IMG/VR virus record: IMGVR_UViG_3300024243_000011
Coordinates: 1-64,000 of that record
From: a virus
Length of the DNA stretch: 64,000 bases
Strand: one strand, 5' to 3'
Shown here in pieces: positions 55,357-63,537 of the stretch. The position numbers were made by a program, and so were the translations under genes. The notes under the pieces are model-generated. The model made no database searches and was not told the origin of the DNA. It saw nothing but the letters and a program-made list of their open reading frames with translations. Each line of letters begins with the position of its first letter. The stretch's first letter is position 1.

Positions 55357-55758
55357 ATGAGTAATAAAAATATTAAGGCTATTTATGAAGAGTTAGAAAA
55401 GATTGTTTTAGAATATTCTGATGATGATGAGCATGATGAAGATAGTGATCCTGGTGATGAGGAAGAGGTTGGTATGCGGTCTTCAACTATTGAAATGACT
55501 ACTAGGCAAATTGCTGATGAAGTTGGTGTTTCTCATGTGATGGTTTCTAAGATAGTCAACAAGGCTCTTAAAAAGGCGGCTATTGCTTTTGTTGCAAGCC
55601 AGTTAGAAGATGCTGTTGAGCAATATGAGAATGGCAATATGAAGTTTGTTGACTATAAAAAGAAAGTTGATAGGCTAGTTCCTATTGAAAAGGTTGCAAA
55701 AGAGCTTTATAAGGCTGATCATTTTGTTGAATATTTTATTGCTACTTATTTAAAATAA
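55357..55758 (+). CDS. Sigma-factor-like helix-turn-helix protein
   Basis: 133 residues. An acidic stretch (SDDDEHDEDSDPGDEEE, about residues 21-37) is followed by MTTRQIADEVGVSHVMVSKI (about 48-67), a good helix-turn-helix like sigma region 4, and VNKALKKA. A helical C-terminal part follows. DNA binding is likely. It could redirect host polymerase to later genes, which is inference. A weak site precedes the ATG. Confidence 0.65.
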   Translation: MSNKNIKAIYEELEKIVLEYSDDDEHDEDSDPGDEEEVGMRSSTIEMTTRQIADEVGVSHVMVSKIVNKALKKAAIAFVASQLEDAVEQYENGNMKFVDYKKKVDRLVPIEKVAKELYKADHFVEYFIATYLK

Positions 55759-55774
55759 TTTTTTGGAGGTTTTT

Positions 55775-56131
55775 ATGTTTTGTAAGAATGATTGTAATAA
55801 TAGTTTTACTATAAAACAGAGCGATATAAATATGTTAAAAAACCTTCTTGAGCGTGCTGGCGTTAAAAAGGCTGGAAAATATACTGATGATATGGAAGTT
55901 ATCTTTAAGGCTAGTAATGATGTGCGATTAACTAATTATGAAATTTCGGCATTAAAAAGGTTGCTTGAAACGGCTAGTTTAAATATGATTTTTAATTCAA
56001 TGGGTGAAAAAATAACTAAAAAAGTTAACCTTGTTGACGATGTATTAGATAGGTTCGAGGATAAAATTAAAGATAAAGATGATGGGTTGGGTTGTCTTGG
56101 TGATAATGATGAGAATAAGGATAATGGTTAA
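55775..56131 (+). CDS. Uncharacterised helical protein
   Basis: 118 residues from ATG 55775 behind GGAGG. Two similar stretches, IKQSDINMLKNLLERAGVKK and LTNYEISALKRLLETASLNM, look like an internal duplication. The C-terminus is acidic (EDKIKDKDDGLGCLGDNDE). Function is unknown. Confidence 0.5.
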   Translation: MFCKNDCNNSFTIKQSDINMLKNLLERAGVKKAGKYTDDMEVIFKASNDVRLTNYEISALKRLLETASLNMIFNSMGEKITKKVNLVDDVLDRFEDKIKDKDDGLGCLGDNDENKDNG

Positions 56132-56938
56132 ATGAGCAAAAGCTTTTATGATTATTTGCCCAAAGAGTGGGACGAAAATGAGGTTTTGGCTAATTTATTT
56201 CCAGCCGGGTCGTATGAGGGTATTGTACATATAAAGACAGTGCCTTTGATTTTTGATGGTGGCTTATCTTGTAAAGTTAGAATTGTTGTTAAGCCAAGTA
56301 GCAATCTTGGTTCCTTAAATAGTAATTTTGATTATAGTTATTTGTCTGAAAGTTTACATAATTTTGTTGTAGATTATTTTGATGTAATTGGCTGTAGTTT
56401 TGACATAGAGAGTGTTTCGAATGATGAAAACTATTGTACTTGTGATGTTAACATATTAGACTTTGCTGATTTTTCATGTGAAAAAATAAGTCTTTGTAAG
56501 CATAATTTAAGTATGTTGAAAAATTATATAGCAGAGTTGAAAACTATTGAATATAGCTTTATTGGTGATTCATATCCTGGTTGGAAAGAATTTGTTAATA
56601 GTGGTATGCTTCATTATGATATGATTAATGTTGATGATATTGTTGGTGGCACTAGTGTTCGTAATGATTGGGTGCCAAAAAATGCATTTTCATTTGTTAA
56701 TTTTATTAAGAAATTTTCTTTAGGAATTCCTATTATAGATGGCAATCCGATTTCTATTTTAGTAATTTCAGATCGTAACGGTGGTAATTGTTTTATTAAT
56801 GGTGATGGTATGGCAAGAGTAGCAGCAGCAAAAGTGCTTGATGTAAAATATCTGCCATGTAAGGTTGAATATTGTGATTATTCTGATACTGATGATTATA
56901 GTTATTTGAAGAATAATTATGGTTATAATTTTTGTTAA
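56132..56938 (+). CDS. ParB/sulfiredoxin-fold protein (C-terminal)
   Basis: 268 residues. The C-terminal NGGNCFINGDGMARVAAAKV (about residues 225-244) matches the D-G-x-x-R-x-A-A signature of the ParB/Srx fold, followed by LDVKYLPCKVEY. The His of DGHHR is Met here. The first 200 residues are beta-rich with several Cys and are unassigned. It is the third protein of this type in the window. Confidence 0.55.
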   Translation: MSKSFYDYLPKEWDENEVLANLFPAGSYEGIVHIKTVPLIFDGGLSCKVRIVVKPSSNLGSLNSNFDYSYLSESLHNFVVDYFDVIGCSFDIESVSNDENYCTCDVNILDFADFSCEKISLCKHNLSMLKNYIAELKTIEYSFIGDSYPGWKEFVNSGMLHYDMINVDDIVGGTSVRNDWVPKNAFSFVNFIKKFSLGIPIIDGNPISILVISDRNGGNCFINGDGMARVAAAKVLDVKYLPCKVEYCDYSDTDDYSYLKNNYGYNFC

Positions 56939-56959
56939 GAATTTTTTTTGGGGGTTTTT

Positions 56960-57370
56960 ATGTCTGATAATAAGGATTTTAATATTGTTGATTTGTCTAA
57001 GCCTGGAGAGAGAAATAAAGCCTATGGCTTTAATGATGACAACACTAACATAAAGTCAAAGGATGACTTGCCATTAAGAATGGTAACTGAACAAACTAAA
57101 GATGCTATTATTGCTAGAATGGAGGCTACATATAGAAAAATTCTTAATGTTAATAAAGAGTTAAAGAGACAGGGTAGCTCAGAGGTCTTAAGGGTGGCTG
57201 ATGTGTTAGAAAACATTCCAGTGTCTAATATTTTCAGGTTGGTATTTGCTGAGGCGTGGAATAATGATGAAATGATGTTTAAGCTTAAGGGAAAGGTGGG
57301 TGAGCTAGATTCTAGATTAATTGAAGGTTTGAGTAGGGTTAACTTAAAGGTAGTTAAGGTGGAAAAATAG
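56960..57370 (+). CDS. Uncharacterised phage protein
   Basis: 136 residues from ATG 56960 after GGGGG. NIVDLSKPGERNKAYGFND near the start, then KDAIIARMEATYRKILNVNK and LIEGLSRVNLKVVKVEK. It is helical and charged. No family is recognised, and it is not obviously a DNA-binding protein. Confidence 0.5.
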   Translation: MSDNKDFNIVDLSKPGERNKAYGFNDDNTNIKSKDDLPLRMVTEQTKDAIIARMEATYRKILNVNKELKRQGSSEVLRVADVLENIPVSNIFRLVFAEAWNNDEMMFKLKGKVGELDSRLIEGLSRVNLKVVKVEK

Positions 57371-57382
57371 TTTTTAATTAAA

Positions 57383-57898
57383 ATGTCTAAAAAGAATAAT
57401 AAAAGTAAATATTTTTATGAGAAGCATATTGTAGAATGTGTTTGTACACATCAATTACAAAAAAACAAGAAAGTCTTTATCCCATATGTTATTGAGGTTT
57501 TTTCCTTAATATTGGTTGATGATTTATCTGTTGTCCCGAAGGTAGTTGTTTGTGAAAATTGCGGTAGATTTCATAATGTGTATGAGGTCGGCAAAAGTGA
57601 TATGGTTGATGGCGGTGAATATATAGATTTAAGTGATGTTAAAAAGTCTATAGGTTACGATGACTTGTTAGAGGTTATGGATGATTTAGTTTGTTCTTTT
57701 GCTACATATGAAGAGGTAGAGTTTTGTATTAAAGAAAAGCTGTATGATAGAAAGATTTGTCTGAGTAAGAACATCTCAGATGATAACGAAGATGTGTATG
57801 GCAAGACTTTAGTTTTAAGTAAGTGTACAAAGAAGAAATGTGACTTTTTAGTGAAAAACTATTCTTTTAAGAGGAGAAGTGGTTTACAAATTGTATGA
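57383..57898 (+). CDS. Zinc-binding phage protein
   Basis: 171 residues. CVCTH (about residues 19-23) and VVCENCGRFHNVYEVGKSD (about 55-73) form a split C-x-C-x-H / C-x-x-C zinc site. YVIEVFSLI lies between them. I recall a similar layout in T4-like and cyanophage proteins of unknown function. The C-terminal region is Lys/Asp-rich with a further CTKKKC pair. Confidence 0.6.
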   Translation: MSKKNNKSKYFYEKHIVECVCTHQLQKNKKVFIPYVIEVFSLILVDDLSVVPKVVVCENCGRFHNVYEVGKSDMVDGGEYIDLSDVKKSIGYDDLLEVMDDLVCSFATYEEVEFCIKEKLYDRKICLSKNISDDNEDVYGKTLVLSKCTKKKCDFLVKNYSFKRRSGLQIV

Positions 57899-57911
57899 GT
57901 TGTGTTATAAT
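57883..57911 (+). promoter_or_regulatory. Sigma70 promoter with extended -10
   Basis: TTTACA 57883-57888, 17-bp spacer, TATAAT 57906-57911 with TG-T before it. It overlaps the end of the zinc protein gene and sits 34 bases before the gene at 57945. It lacks the TGGTTAACA context of the left-hand set. Confidence 0.65.
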
Positions 57912-57944
57912 AATATTGTAATATTAAGTTAAAGTGAGTTTTTT

Positions 57945-58229
57945 ATGTCTAAAATAATTAAAAGTATAGATGATGTTGGTTCATCAGGTTTGTTATCTTC
58001 TGTTCCGCTAGTTTTTAATAGCAAAAAAGAGATAGAGGCAGAGCGTCAAACTGAGCGTATGGAAGCTAAGAAGTTAGTTAGGCGGCTTGTTGATGACAAT
58101 AATTTAAATCAAAGACAAATATTATATGTGATCAGAAATCTAGCATTAGAGATCGAGAAATCTTCTTATTCTAGAAGAATGTATGATTTAGCTAAGGAGT
58201 GTATTGAAGAGATTACAATCTCTATTTAA
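57945..58229 (+). CDS. Uncharacterised helical protein
   Basis: 94 residues. A basic helical core (EAERQTERMEAKKLVRRLVD) is followed by LNQRQILYVIRNLALEIEKS. It probably forms a helical bundle. It is the first gene behind its own promoter, followed by the histone H1-like gene. A nucleic acid role is possible but unproven. Confidence 0.5.
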   Translation: MSKIIKSIDDVGSSGLLSSVPLVFNSKKEIEAERQTERMEAKKLVRRLVDDNNLNQRQILYVIRNLALEIEKSSYSRRMYDLAKECIEEITISI

Positions 58230-58253
58230 TTTTTAACTATGGAGGTAGATTTT

Positions 58254-58433
58254 ATGGATTTTACAAACAGGTTTGAAGAGATTAAGGCTTTGGTTGAGGA
58301 ACTGACTGTTGATGCAGCTAAAACTTATGGTAAGAAAAATAAGAGTGCTGGAAAGCGTGTTCGTAAAGGGCTGCTTCAACTCAAGAAGTTGGCAACTGAG
58401 TGTAGAAAGGAAACTCTAGAAATTTGTAAATAA
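58254..58433 (+). CDS. Histone H1-like (Hc1-type) protein
   Basis: 59 residues from ATG 58254 behind GGAGG. The helix NRFEEIKALVEELTVDAAKT, the hinge KKNKSAGKRVRKGLLQLKKL and a final ECRKETLEICK follow the pattern of bacterial Hc1/H1-like proteins (N-K-x-A-x-x-R-V-R-K-x-L-x-x-L-K). Those proteins compact DNA. In a phage it could package or mask DNA, or alter the host nucleoid; both are inference. Confidence 0.75.
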   Translation: MDFTNRFEEIKALVEELTVDAAKTYGKKNKSAGKRVRKGLLQLKKLATECRKETLEICK

Positions 58434-58464
58434 ATTTTTATAGGTATAGGGGAGGGGTTTTAAT

Positions 58465-58761
58465 ATGAATAAGGTTCTTGAAGATAAGTTGTTGTTGGGC
58501 TTTAAGAAAAAGTTTGGTGAATGTTATAGCTTATGTAATAGTTGTGATGTTGAGTGTCCTAATAATGATTGTAGATACTGGGTTGATTGTGATAAATATA
58601 AAAATTGTTCTATCATTGTAGCTAATGATGGACCTAAAACACAGGCTGAGGTTGGTGATATAATAGGGTGTACTGGTATGAGGGTTTGTCAATTGGAAAA
58701 ATCTTCACTAAAAAAGATGGTTAAACGTGGTTGTAAAAGCAGGAAGGACTGGGTTAATTAA
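58465..58761 (+). CDS. Cys-rich helix-turn-helix protein
   Basis: 98 residues behind GGGGAGGGG. Eight Cys between about residues 20 and 49 (CYSLCNSCDVECPNNDC) should bind metal. TQAEVGDIIGCTGMRVCQLE (about 60-79) is a sigma region 4-like helix-turn-helix. A small metal-dependent transcription regulator is the simplest reading. It ends 1 base before the FmdB-like gene. Confidence 0.6.
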   Translation: MNKVLEDKLLLGFKKKFGECYSLCNSCDVECPNNDCRYWVDCDKYKNCSIIVANDGPKTQAEVGDIIGCTGMRVCQLEKSSLKKMVKRGCKSRKDWVN

Positions 58762-58762
58762 T

Positions 58763-59065
58763 ATGCCTATGTATGAATATGTTTGTAAAAGTTGTGGTGA
58801 CTCTTTTGAAGAAATAGTGCCAATGTCTGAACGGGATGCCATGCCAGTATGCCCCAAGTGTAACTCTAGCGAAGGAGTCAAGAGGGCTGTTTCAGCAACT
58901 AATTTTAGGTTAGCAGGTACTGGCTGGGCTAGTGATGGCTATTCTTCTACTAGTATGAATCGTAAAACAAAGCCAGGGCAGGCATTGTCACATGCTGTTG
59001 ATGATGCTAAGGATTCCTTGAGTGAAACTAAAGAAGAACTTAACAAAAAGAGGTTGGGTAAATAA
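58763..59065 (+). CDS. FmdB-family zinc-ribbon protein
   Basis: 100 residues from ATG 58763. PMYEYVCKSCGDSFEEIVPM at the start and VCPKCNSSEGVKRAVSATNF (about residues 30-49) are the FmdB-type zinc ribbon (PxYEYxCxxCG ... CPxC). LAGTGWASDGYSS follows, as in many family members. FmdB proteins are suspected regulators. The last base of its stop is shared with the next ATG. Confidence 0.8.
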   Translation: MPMYEYVCKSCGDSFEEIVPMSERDAMPVCPKCNSSEGVKRAVSATNFRLAGTGWASDGYSSTSMNRKTKPGQALSHAVDDAKDSLSETKEELNKKRLGK

Positions 59066-60999
59066 TGAGTAATTTTAATTATATTAATATTGGTAGTGTT
59101 GATAGTGTTAATGTGCCTGCTGAAACAGACGTAATATTTGTATCAGATTATTTTGATAATGAACATTCTGGTGGTGCGGAGTTAAGTGACAAGGCGTTGA
59201 TAGAGAGTTGTACTGGCAATGTTTTTTGTGTTAAGTCTAGGGATTTAAGTTTGAATTTGCTTAAAAATAACTCATCTAAGTATTGGTTGTTTTCTAATAT
59301 TGGTGAGATTAATTTAGATTTTTTACCTACTATAGCTACAAACCTTAAGTATTCTGTTATTGAATATGATTTTAAGTACTGCAAATATCGTTCGCCAAGA
59401 AAACATCAGATGTCTGAAGGGGTTCCATGTGATTGTGAAAAAACAGAATGGGGTAAGCTTATTGAGTTTTATTTTGGTAGTGCCGATACAGTGTTTTTTA
59501 TGTCTGAGAAACAGCGTGATATTTATTTTGGCAAGCTTCCAGGCTTAGCTAATACTTGTAAATGGAGTGTTTTATCTTCTATTTTTGATGAAAACTTTTT
59601 TAAGAAAATTAACCTCCTTAGAAATTCTGATGAGATTAAAAATAAAAATGATAAATATTTGATTCTTAACTCACCAAGTTGGATTAAGGGTGTTGACGAG
59701 TGTGTTAAATATTGTGAGGAAAACAAACTAGAATATGAATTGGCTTTTGGCCTTTCTTATAGTGACTTTTTAGATAAGATGGTTGAATCTAAGGGCGTTG
59801 TACTTATGCCTATGGATTGGGATACTTGCCCTAGAGTAGCAATTGAAGCCAAGCTGCTTGATTGTGATGTTAGGATGAACAACAATGTTTTGCATCGTGA
59901 TGAAGAGTGGTTTGATACTGATGATATAAATACAATTACTGGTTATTTGTATGCATCTAGAAATAATTTTTGGAAGCTTGTGTATAACAATATGAATTAT
60001 AAGCCAACTATTTCTGGATATACAACCACCTATAATTGTGTTAGTGGTGATTTTCCATACATGTCATGCATTAAATCTATGTTGGATTTTTGTGATGAAG
60101 TTGTCGTTGTTGATGGTGGCAGTGATGATGGTACATATAAACAATTGTTAGAGTGGTCTGAAAAAGAGCCTAAGTTGTGTTTATATAAAAATAAAATTAA
60201 GTGGGGAACTAAAGAATCCTCCTTGGCCGATGGCCAACAAAAAGCGTTGGCTAGATCCTTGTGTACAAAAGACTTTTGTTGGCAAATGGATTCTGACGAG
60301 TGTGTTCATGAAAATGATATTGCTAAGATACATGATATTGTCAGGCATTTCCCGAAGGGTGTTGATATTTTAAGCCTTCCGGTTGTAGAATACTGGGGTT
60401 CTTTAGATAGTGTTAGGATGGACATACAGCCTTGGAAATGGAGGTTGTCTAGAAATAAACCTAATATCACTCATGGAGTTCCAAAGCATTTGTTAGAATA
60501 TGATGATGATGGTAATGTTAAGATTAAATTTGGTCTTTCTGATGGGTGTGATTATATTGATGTTAATAATTTGACTTCAATGCCCCATGCGTCCTTTTAT
60601 GATGCTTCTGCTGAACAGATTAGAACTAATAATATTGTTGAGTTTGCTAAGTTTTATAATTGGGTAGCGAAAAGTTATCCAACTGTATATCATTTTTCTT
60701 GGGCTTCATTGGAAAGAAAGCTTCGAAGTTTTAAAGGTTTTTGGTCAGTACAGTGGGCTGCAACGTTTGGTTGTGATTTGAAAGATACTGCTGAAAATAA
60801 TGTGTTCTTTGATAAGCCTTGGACTAATGTTAATGACGATGATATCAAAGAAACTGCTGAAAAACTTAAGTGCATTGGCCCTAGACTGGCTCATGAAAAA
60901 ATTGATTATAATTTAAATACTAGTCATATGTTGACTGACCTTAGTGTTGATCCACCTAAGTATATGCATTCCTGGTTAATTAAAAACAAGCTGATGTAA
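59065..60999 (+). CDS. Two-domain glycosyltransferase
   Basis: 644 residues. The first 310 look GT-B-like: SGGAELSDKALIESC (about residues 33-47), LNSPSWIKGVDEC and MPMDWDTCPRVAIEAKLLDC, where the Glu of the E-A motif binds the sugar nucleotide. From about 320 a GT-A/GT2 domain follows: VVVDGGSDDGTYKQLLEW and CWQMDSDECVHE with the DxD-like metal site. It likely transfers sugars to DNA, the virion or a surface glycan. It leads a cluster with a GT2 and a carbamoyltransferase. Confidence 0.8.
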   Translation: MSNFNYINIGSVDSVNVPAETDVIFVSDYFDNEHSGGAELSDKALIESCTGNVFCVKSRDLSLNLLKNNSSKYWLFSNIGEINLDFLPTIATNLKYSVIEYDFKYCKYRSPRKHQMSEGVPCDCEKTEWGKLIEFYFGSADTVFFMSEKQRDIYFGKLPGLANTCKWSVLSSIFDENFFKKINLLRNSDEIKNKNDKYLILNSPSWIKGVDECVKYCEENKLEYELAFGLSYSDFLDKMVESKGVVLMPMDWDTCPRVAIEAKLLDCDVRMNNNVLHRDEEWFDTDDINTITGYLYASRNNFWKLVYNNMNYKPTISGYTTTYNCVSGDFPYMSCIKSMLDFCDEVVVVDGGSDDGTYKQLLEWSEKEPKLCLYKNKIKWGTKESSLADGQQKALARSLCTKDFCWQMDSDECVHENDIAKIHDIVRHFPKGVDILSLPVVEYWGSLDSVRMDIQPWKWRLSRNKPNITHGVPKHLLEYDDDGNVKIKFGLSDGCDYIDVNNLTSMPHASFYDASAEQIRTNNIVEFAKFYNWVAKSYPTVYHFSWASLERKLRSFKGFWSVQWAATFGCDLKDTAENNVFFDKPWTNVNDDDIKETAEKLKCIGPRLAHEKIDYNLNTSHMLTDLSVDPPKYMHSWLIKNKLM

Positions 61000-61001
61000 A
61001 A

Positions 61002-61745
61002 ATGGATAACTTTAATTTTGTCATAATAACACCTTGTTATAATGCATCTTCAAATTTATATAATATATACAATAGTTTATTAGAACAGACTTATGATAAG
61101 TGGATCTGGATCATTTCAGATGATTTGTCAACTGATGATACATGCGAGGTGGCTAAAAATATTGTTAATGATGATAAATCTTTGGGTAGGGTTGTATTTT
61201 TATCTAATGGTAGTGATAAGAAATATGCCCTTAAAAATATAGTTGATGTTATCAACGGTTCTTGTTTTAGCAATATTGGTTCTGAAGTAATTATTGGTAT
61301 TATAGATGGCGATGACCAACTGTGTAATAAAAATGCCTTACAGTTGATTCTTGATGAGTATAGTAATGGTAATGATGTCGTTTGGACAGCGCATATGTGG
61401 GATGTTAATAACAATATGAATGTTTCAGGTGATATGCCAAATAATATTAACCCATATTTATATCAATGGTGTTCTTCTCATTTTAGAACGTTTAGGAAAA
61501 GTATTTTTGATAAGATTTCCCATGATAATTTTAAGGACATTAATGGTAATTGGTTTAAACGTGGTTATGATCAAGCGTTAATGTTGCCAATATTAAAGCT
61601 ATCTAAAAAGAGAAAGTATGTTAATGAAGTTTGTTATCTTTATAATATAAACTCTGTGTCAATTGATCGTAATATGGACACCACATCAGATCAATTAAAT
61701 GTTGTTAGGTTTGTTAGGGCTAGGGGTTTTAAAGAAAGTTGTTAG
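61002..61745 (+). CDS. GT2-family glycosyltransferase
   Basis: 247 residues starting 2 bases after the previous stop. VIITPCYNASSNLYNIYNSL (about residues 7-26), IISDDLSTDDTCEVA (about 38-52) and GIIDGDDQLCNKNAL (about 101-115, D-x-D metal motif) are standard GT2 elements. An acceptor-loop with FRTFRKSIFD follows. The product is unknown; it probably works in sequence with the two-domain enzyme. Confidence 0.85.
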   Translation: MDNFNFVIITPCYNASSNLYNIYNSLLEQTYDKWIWIISDDLSTDDTCEVAKNIVNDDKSLGRVVFLSNGSDKKYALKNIVDVINGSCFSNIGSEVIIGIIDGDDQLCNKNALQLILDEYSNGNDVVWTAHMWDVNNNMNVSGDMPNNINPYLYQWCSSHFRTFRKSIFDKISHDNFKDINGNWFKRGYDQALMLPILKLSKKRKYVNEVCYLYNINSVSIDRNMDTTSDQLNVVRFVRARGFKESC

Positions 61746-61800
61746 ATGTTTTGTATTGGTTGTGTTTTTTAAAGTAAGTTTATTTTGGAGGGTAATAATA

Positions 61801-63447
61801 ATGAAAATTGTATCTTTTTGGTCTGGTCATGATTGTTCGTTTTGTGTTTTGGAAAATGGAATGCCTAAGCTTCATGTTGAATATGAAAGATATATTAGAG
61901 AAAAGGAGCCTAAAGGTGATTCCATAAAGTTATTTTTTGATATTTGTGGCGAAGATGAACTAGAGGATGTTACTGATGTTGCTGTTTGTCATCCAATAAA
62001 AGATGTTTTCGATTACGCAGAATCTTGGAAAAAATTATATAAAATTTGTGAAAAAAAGGGAATTAAAGTACATGTGCTTGGCCATCATTTTTCACATGCA
62101 GCACATGCGTTTTATTCTAGTAAATATGATGACTCATTGATATTGGTTGCCGATGGTGGTGGTGTCGAATTTGAAGATAAAAATGAAAGAATCGAAACTG
62201 CAACGTGTACATATGTTGGAAATGGCAAGAGCATTAAAGCTGTAGATGTGTTTTCTATGCAAAGTATAAATATTGGTGGTTTATGGACAAGGGCCACAAG
62301 GTATATTTTTAAGCTACAGTCTGGTTGGCCACATGGCCATCAGGCAGGCACTGTAATGGCCATGTCATCGTTTGGTGACTCAAGTAAATATTACAATGAT
62401 TTTTACAGGATGTTGACTAAAGATATTGCAATGGCGTCAATAAAGCCAATGAGTCAGCCTGTTGGTGCGTATACTGGAAATGATCCAATCCATCCTTATT
62501 TGGATAAATGGGCTAAGATAGGTGAAAAAAGTGAGCAAGAACGTTTTGATTTGGCTGCTGGATTACAATCTGCCACTGAAACAGTGTTAAAAGATATGAT
62601 AGCTAAATTATCTAATGATAACCCAAATATTAGAAATCTTTGTTTGTGTGGTGGTGTTGCTTTAAATTCTGTAGCAATGGGTAAGATTGTTGATTGGGAA
62701 GACAATAATATAGAGGCTGTTTATATACCTCCTTGTCCTCATGATGGTGGGTTGTCGATTGGTGCTGCACAATATGTTTGGCATAGTTATTGTGGGAATG
62801 ATAGGATTGAGTGGAGTGACAATGTTTCTCCATATCTTGGTGAACTTTATGATGAGGAAGGTGTGAGAGGTTCTATTGAGCAATATAGGGACAGATTAAA
62901 AGTTTTGGATTGTGATGATAGATTAGTTATTGATTTTTTAGATAATCAAAAAATTGTTTCTGTGTTTAGGGGTGGATCTGAATCTGGCCGTAGAGCATTG
63001 GGAAATAGAAGTATTCTTGCAGATCCTAGAAGTGATAAAATGAAAAGTATGATTAATGAAAAAGTTAAGCATCGACAATGGTTTAGACCATTTGCACCAT
63101 CAATATTGAGAGAACATGTATCTGATTGGTTTGTTAAGGATGTTGATAGCCCGTACATGTCTTTTGTTGTAAAAATTAGAAAGAATAAGCTAAGCATGAT
63201 CCCAGCAGTTGCACATTATGATGAAACTGCTAGGTTACAAACTGTAACAAAGAATGATAATGTTTGGTATTACAATTTTTTATCGAAATGGAATGAGAAA
63301 ACTAATGTTCCAATATTGTTAAACACAAGCTTTAATGATCGTGAACCAATTTGTGAAACTCCAGTTCATGCAATTAATTGTTTTCTTAGGACTGATATTG
63401 ATTATCTTTATTTTGCAGATTTTGGAATTGTTCTTTCAAAAAAATAA
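61801..63447 (+). CDS. NodU/CmcH-type carbamoyltransferase
   Basis: 548 residues from ATG 61801 behind GGAGGG. It should transfer a carbamoyl group from carbamoyl phosphate (through an adenylate) to a hydroxyl. LGHHFSHAAHAF (about residues 93-104) gives the metal-binding His residues; VADGGG, GWPHGHQAGTVMAMSSFG, LCGGVALNSVAM (about 280-291) and GSESGRRALGNRSILADPRS complete the family. In its place behind two glycosyltransferases, it could carbamoylate a sugar or a modified base. Confidence 0.9.
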   Translation: MKIVSFWSGHDCSFCVLENGMPKLHVEYERYIREKEPKGDSIKLFFDICGEDELEDVTDVAVCHPIKDVFDYAESWKKLYKICEKKGIKVHVLGHHFSHAAHAFYSSKYDDSLILVADGGGVEFEDKNERIETATCTYVGNGKSIKAVDVFSMQSINIGGLWTRATRYIFKLQSGWPHGHQAGTVMAMSSFGDSSKYYNDFYRMLTKDIAMASIKPMSQPVGAYTGNDPIHPYLDKWAKIGEKSEQERFDLAAGLQSATETVLKDMIAKLSNDNPNIRNLCLCGGVALNSVAMGKIVDWEDNNIEAVYIPPCPHDGGLSIGAAQYVWHSYCGNDRIEWSDNVSPYLGELYDEEGVRGSIEQYRDRLKVLDCDDRLVIDFLDNQKIVSVFRGGSESGRRALGNRSILADPRSDKMKSMINEKVKHRQWFRPFAPSILREHVSDWFVKDVDSPYMSFVVKIRKNKLSMIPAVAHYDETARLQTVTKNDNVWYYNFLSKWNEKTNVPILLNTSFNDREPICETPVHAINCFLRTDIDYLYFADFGIVLSKK

Positions 63448-63537
63448 AAATAGTAAAATATTTTATTACTTTTATGGTAGAAATCATAGTTTTATTTTAG
63501 AATAATCAAATGATTAGAGCGAGGGGTTGTTTTTATT

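Noticed and set aside
63448-63537. Terminator after the carbamoyltransferase gene
   Set aside because: The AT-only inverted repeat near 63455-63475 has a mismatch and no clear T run, so it is too weak to call.
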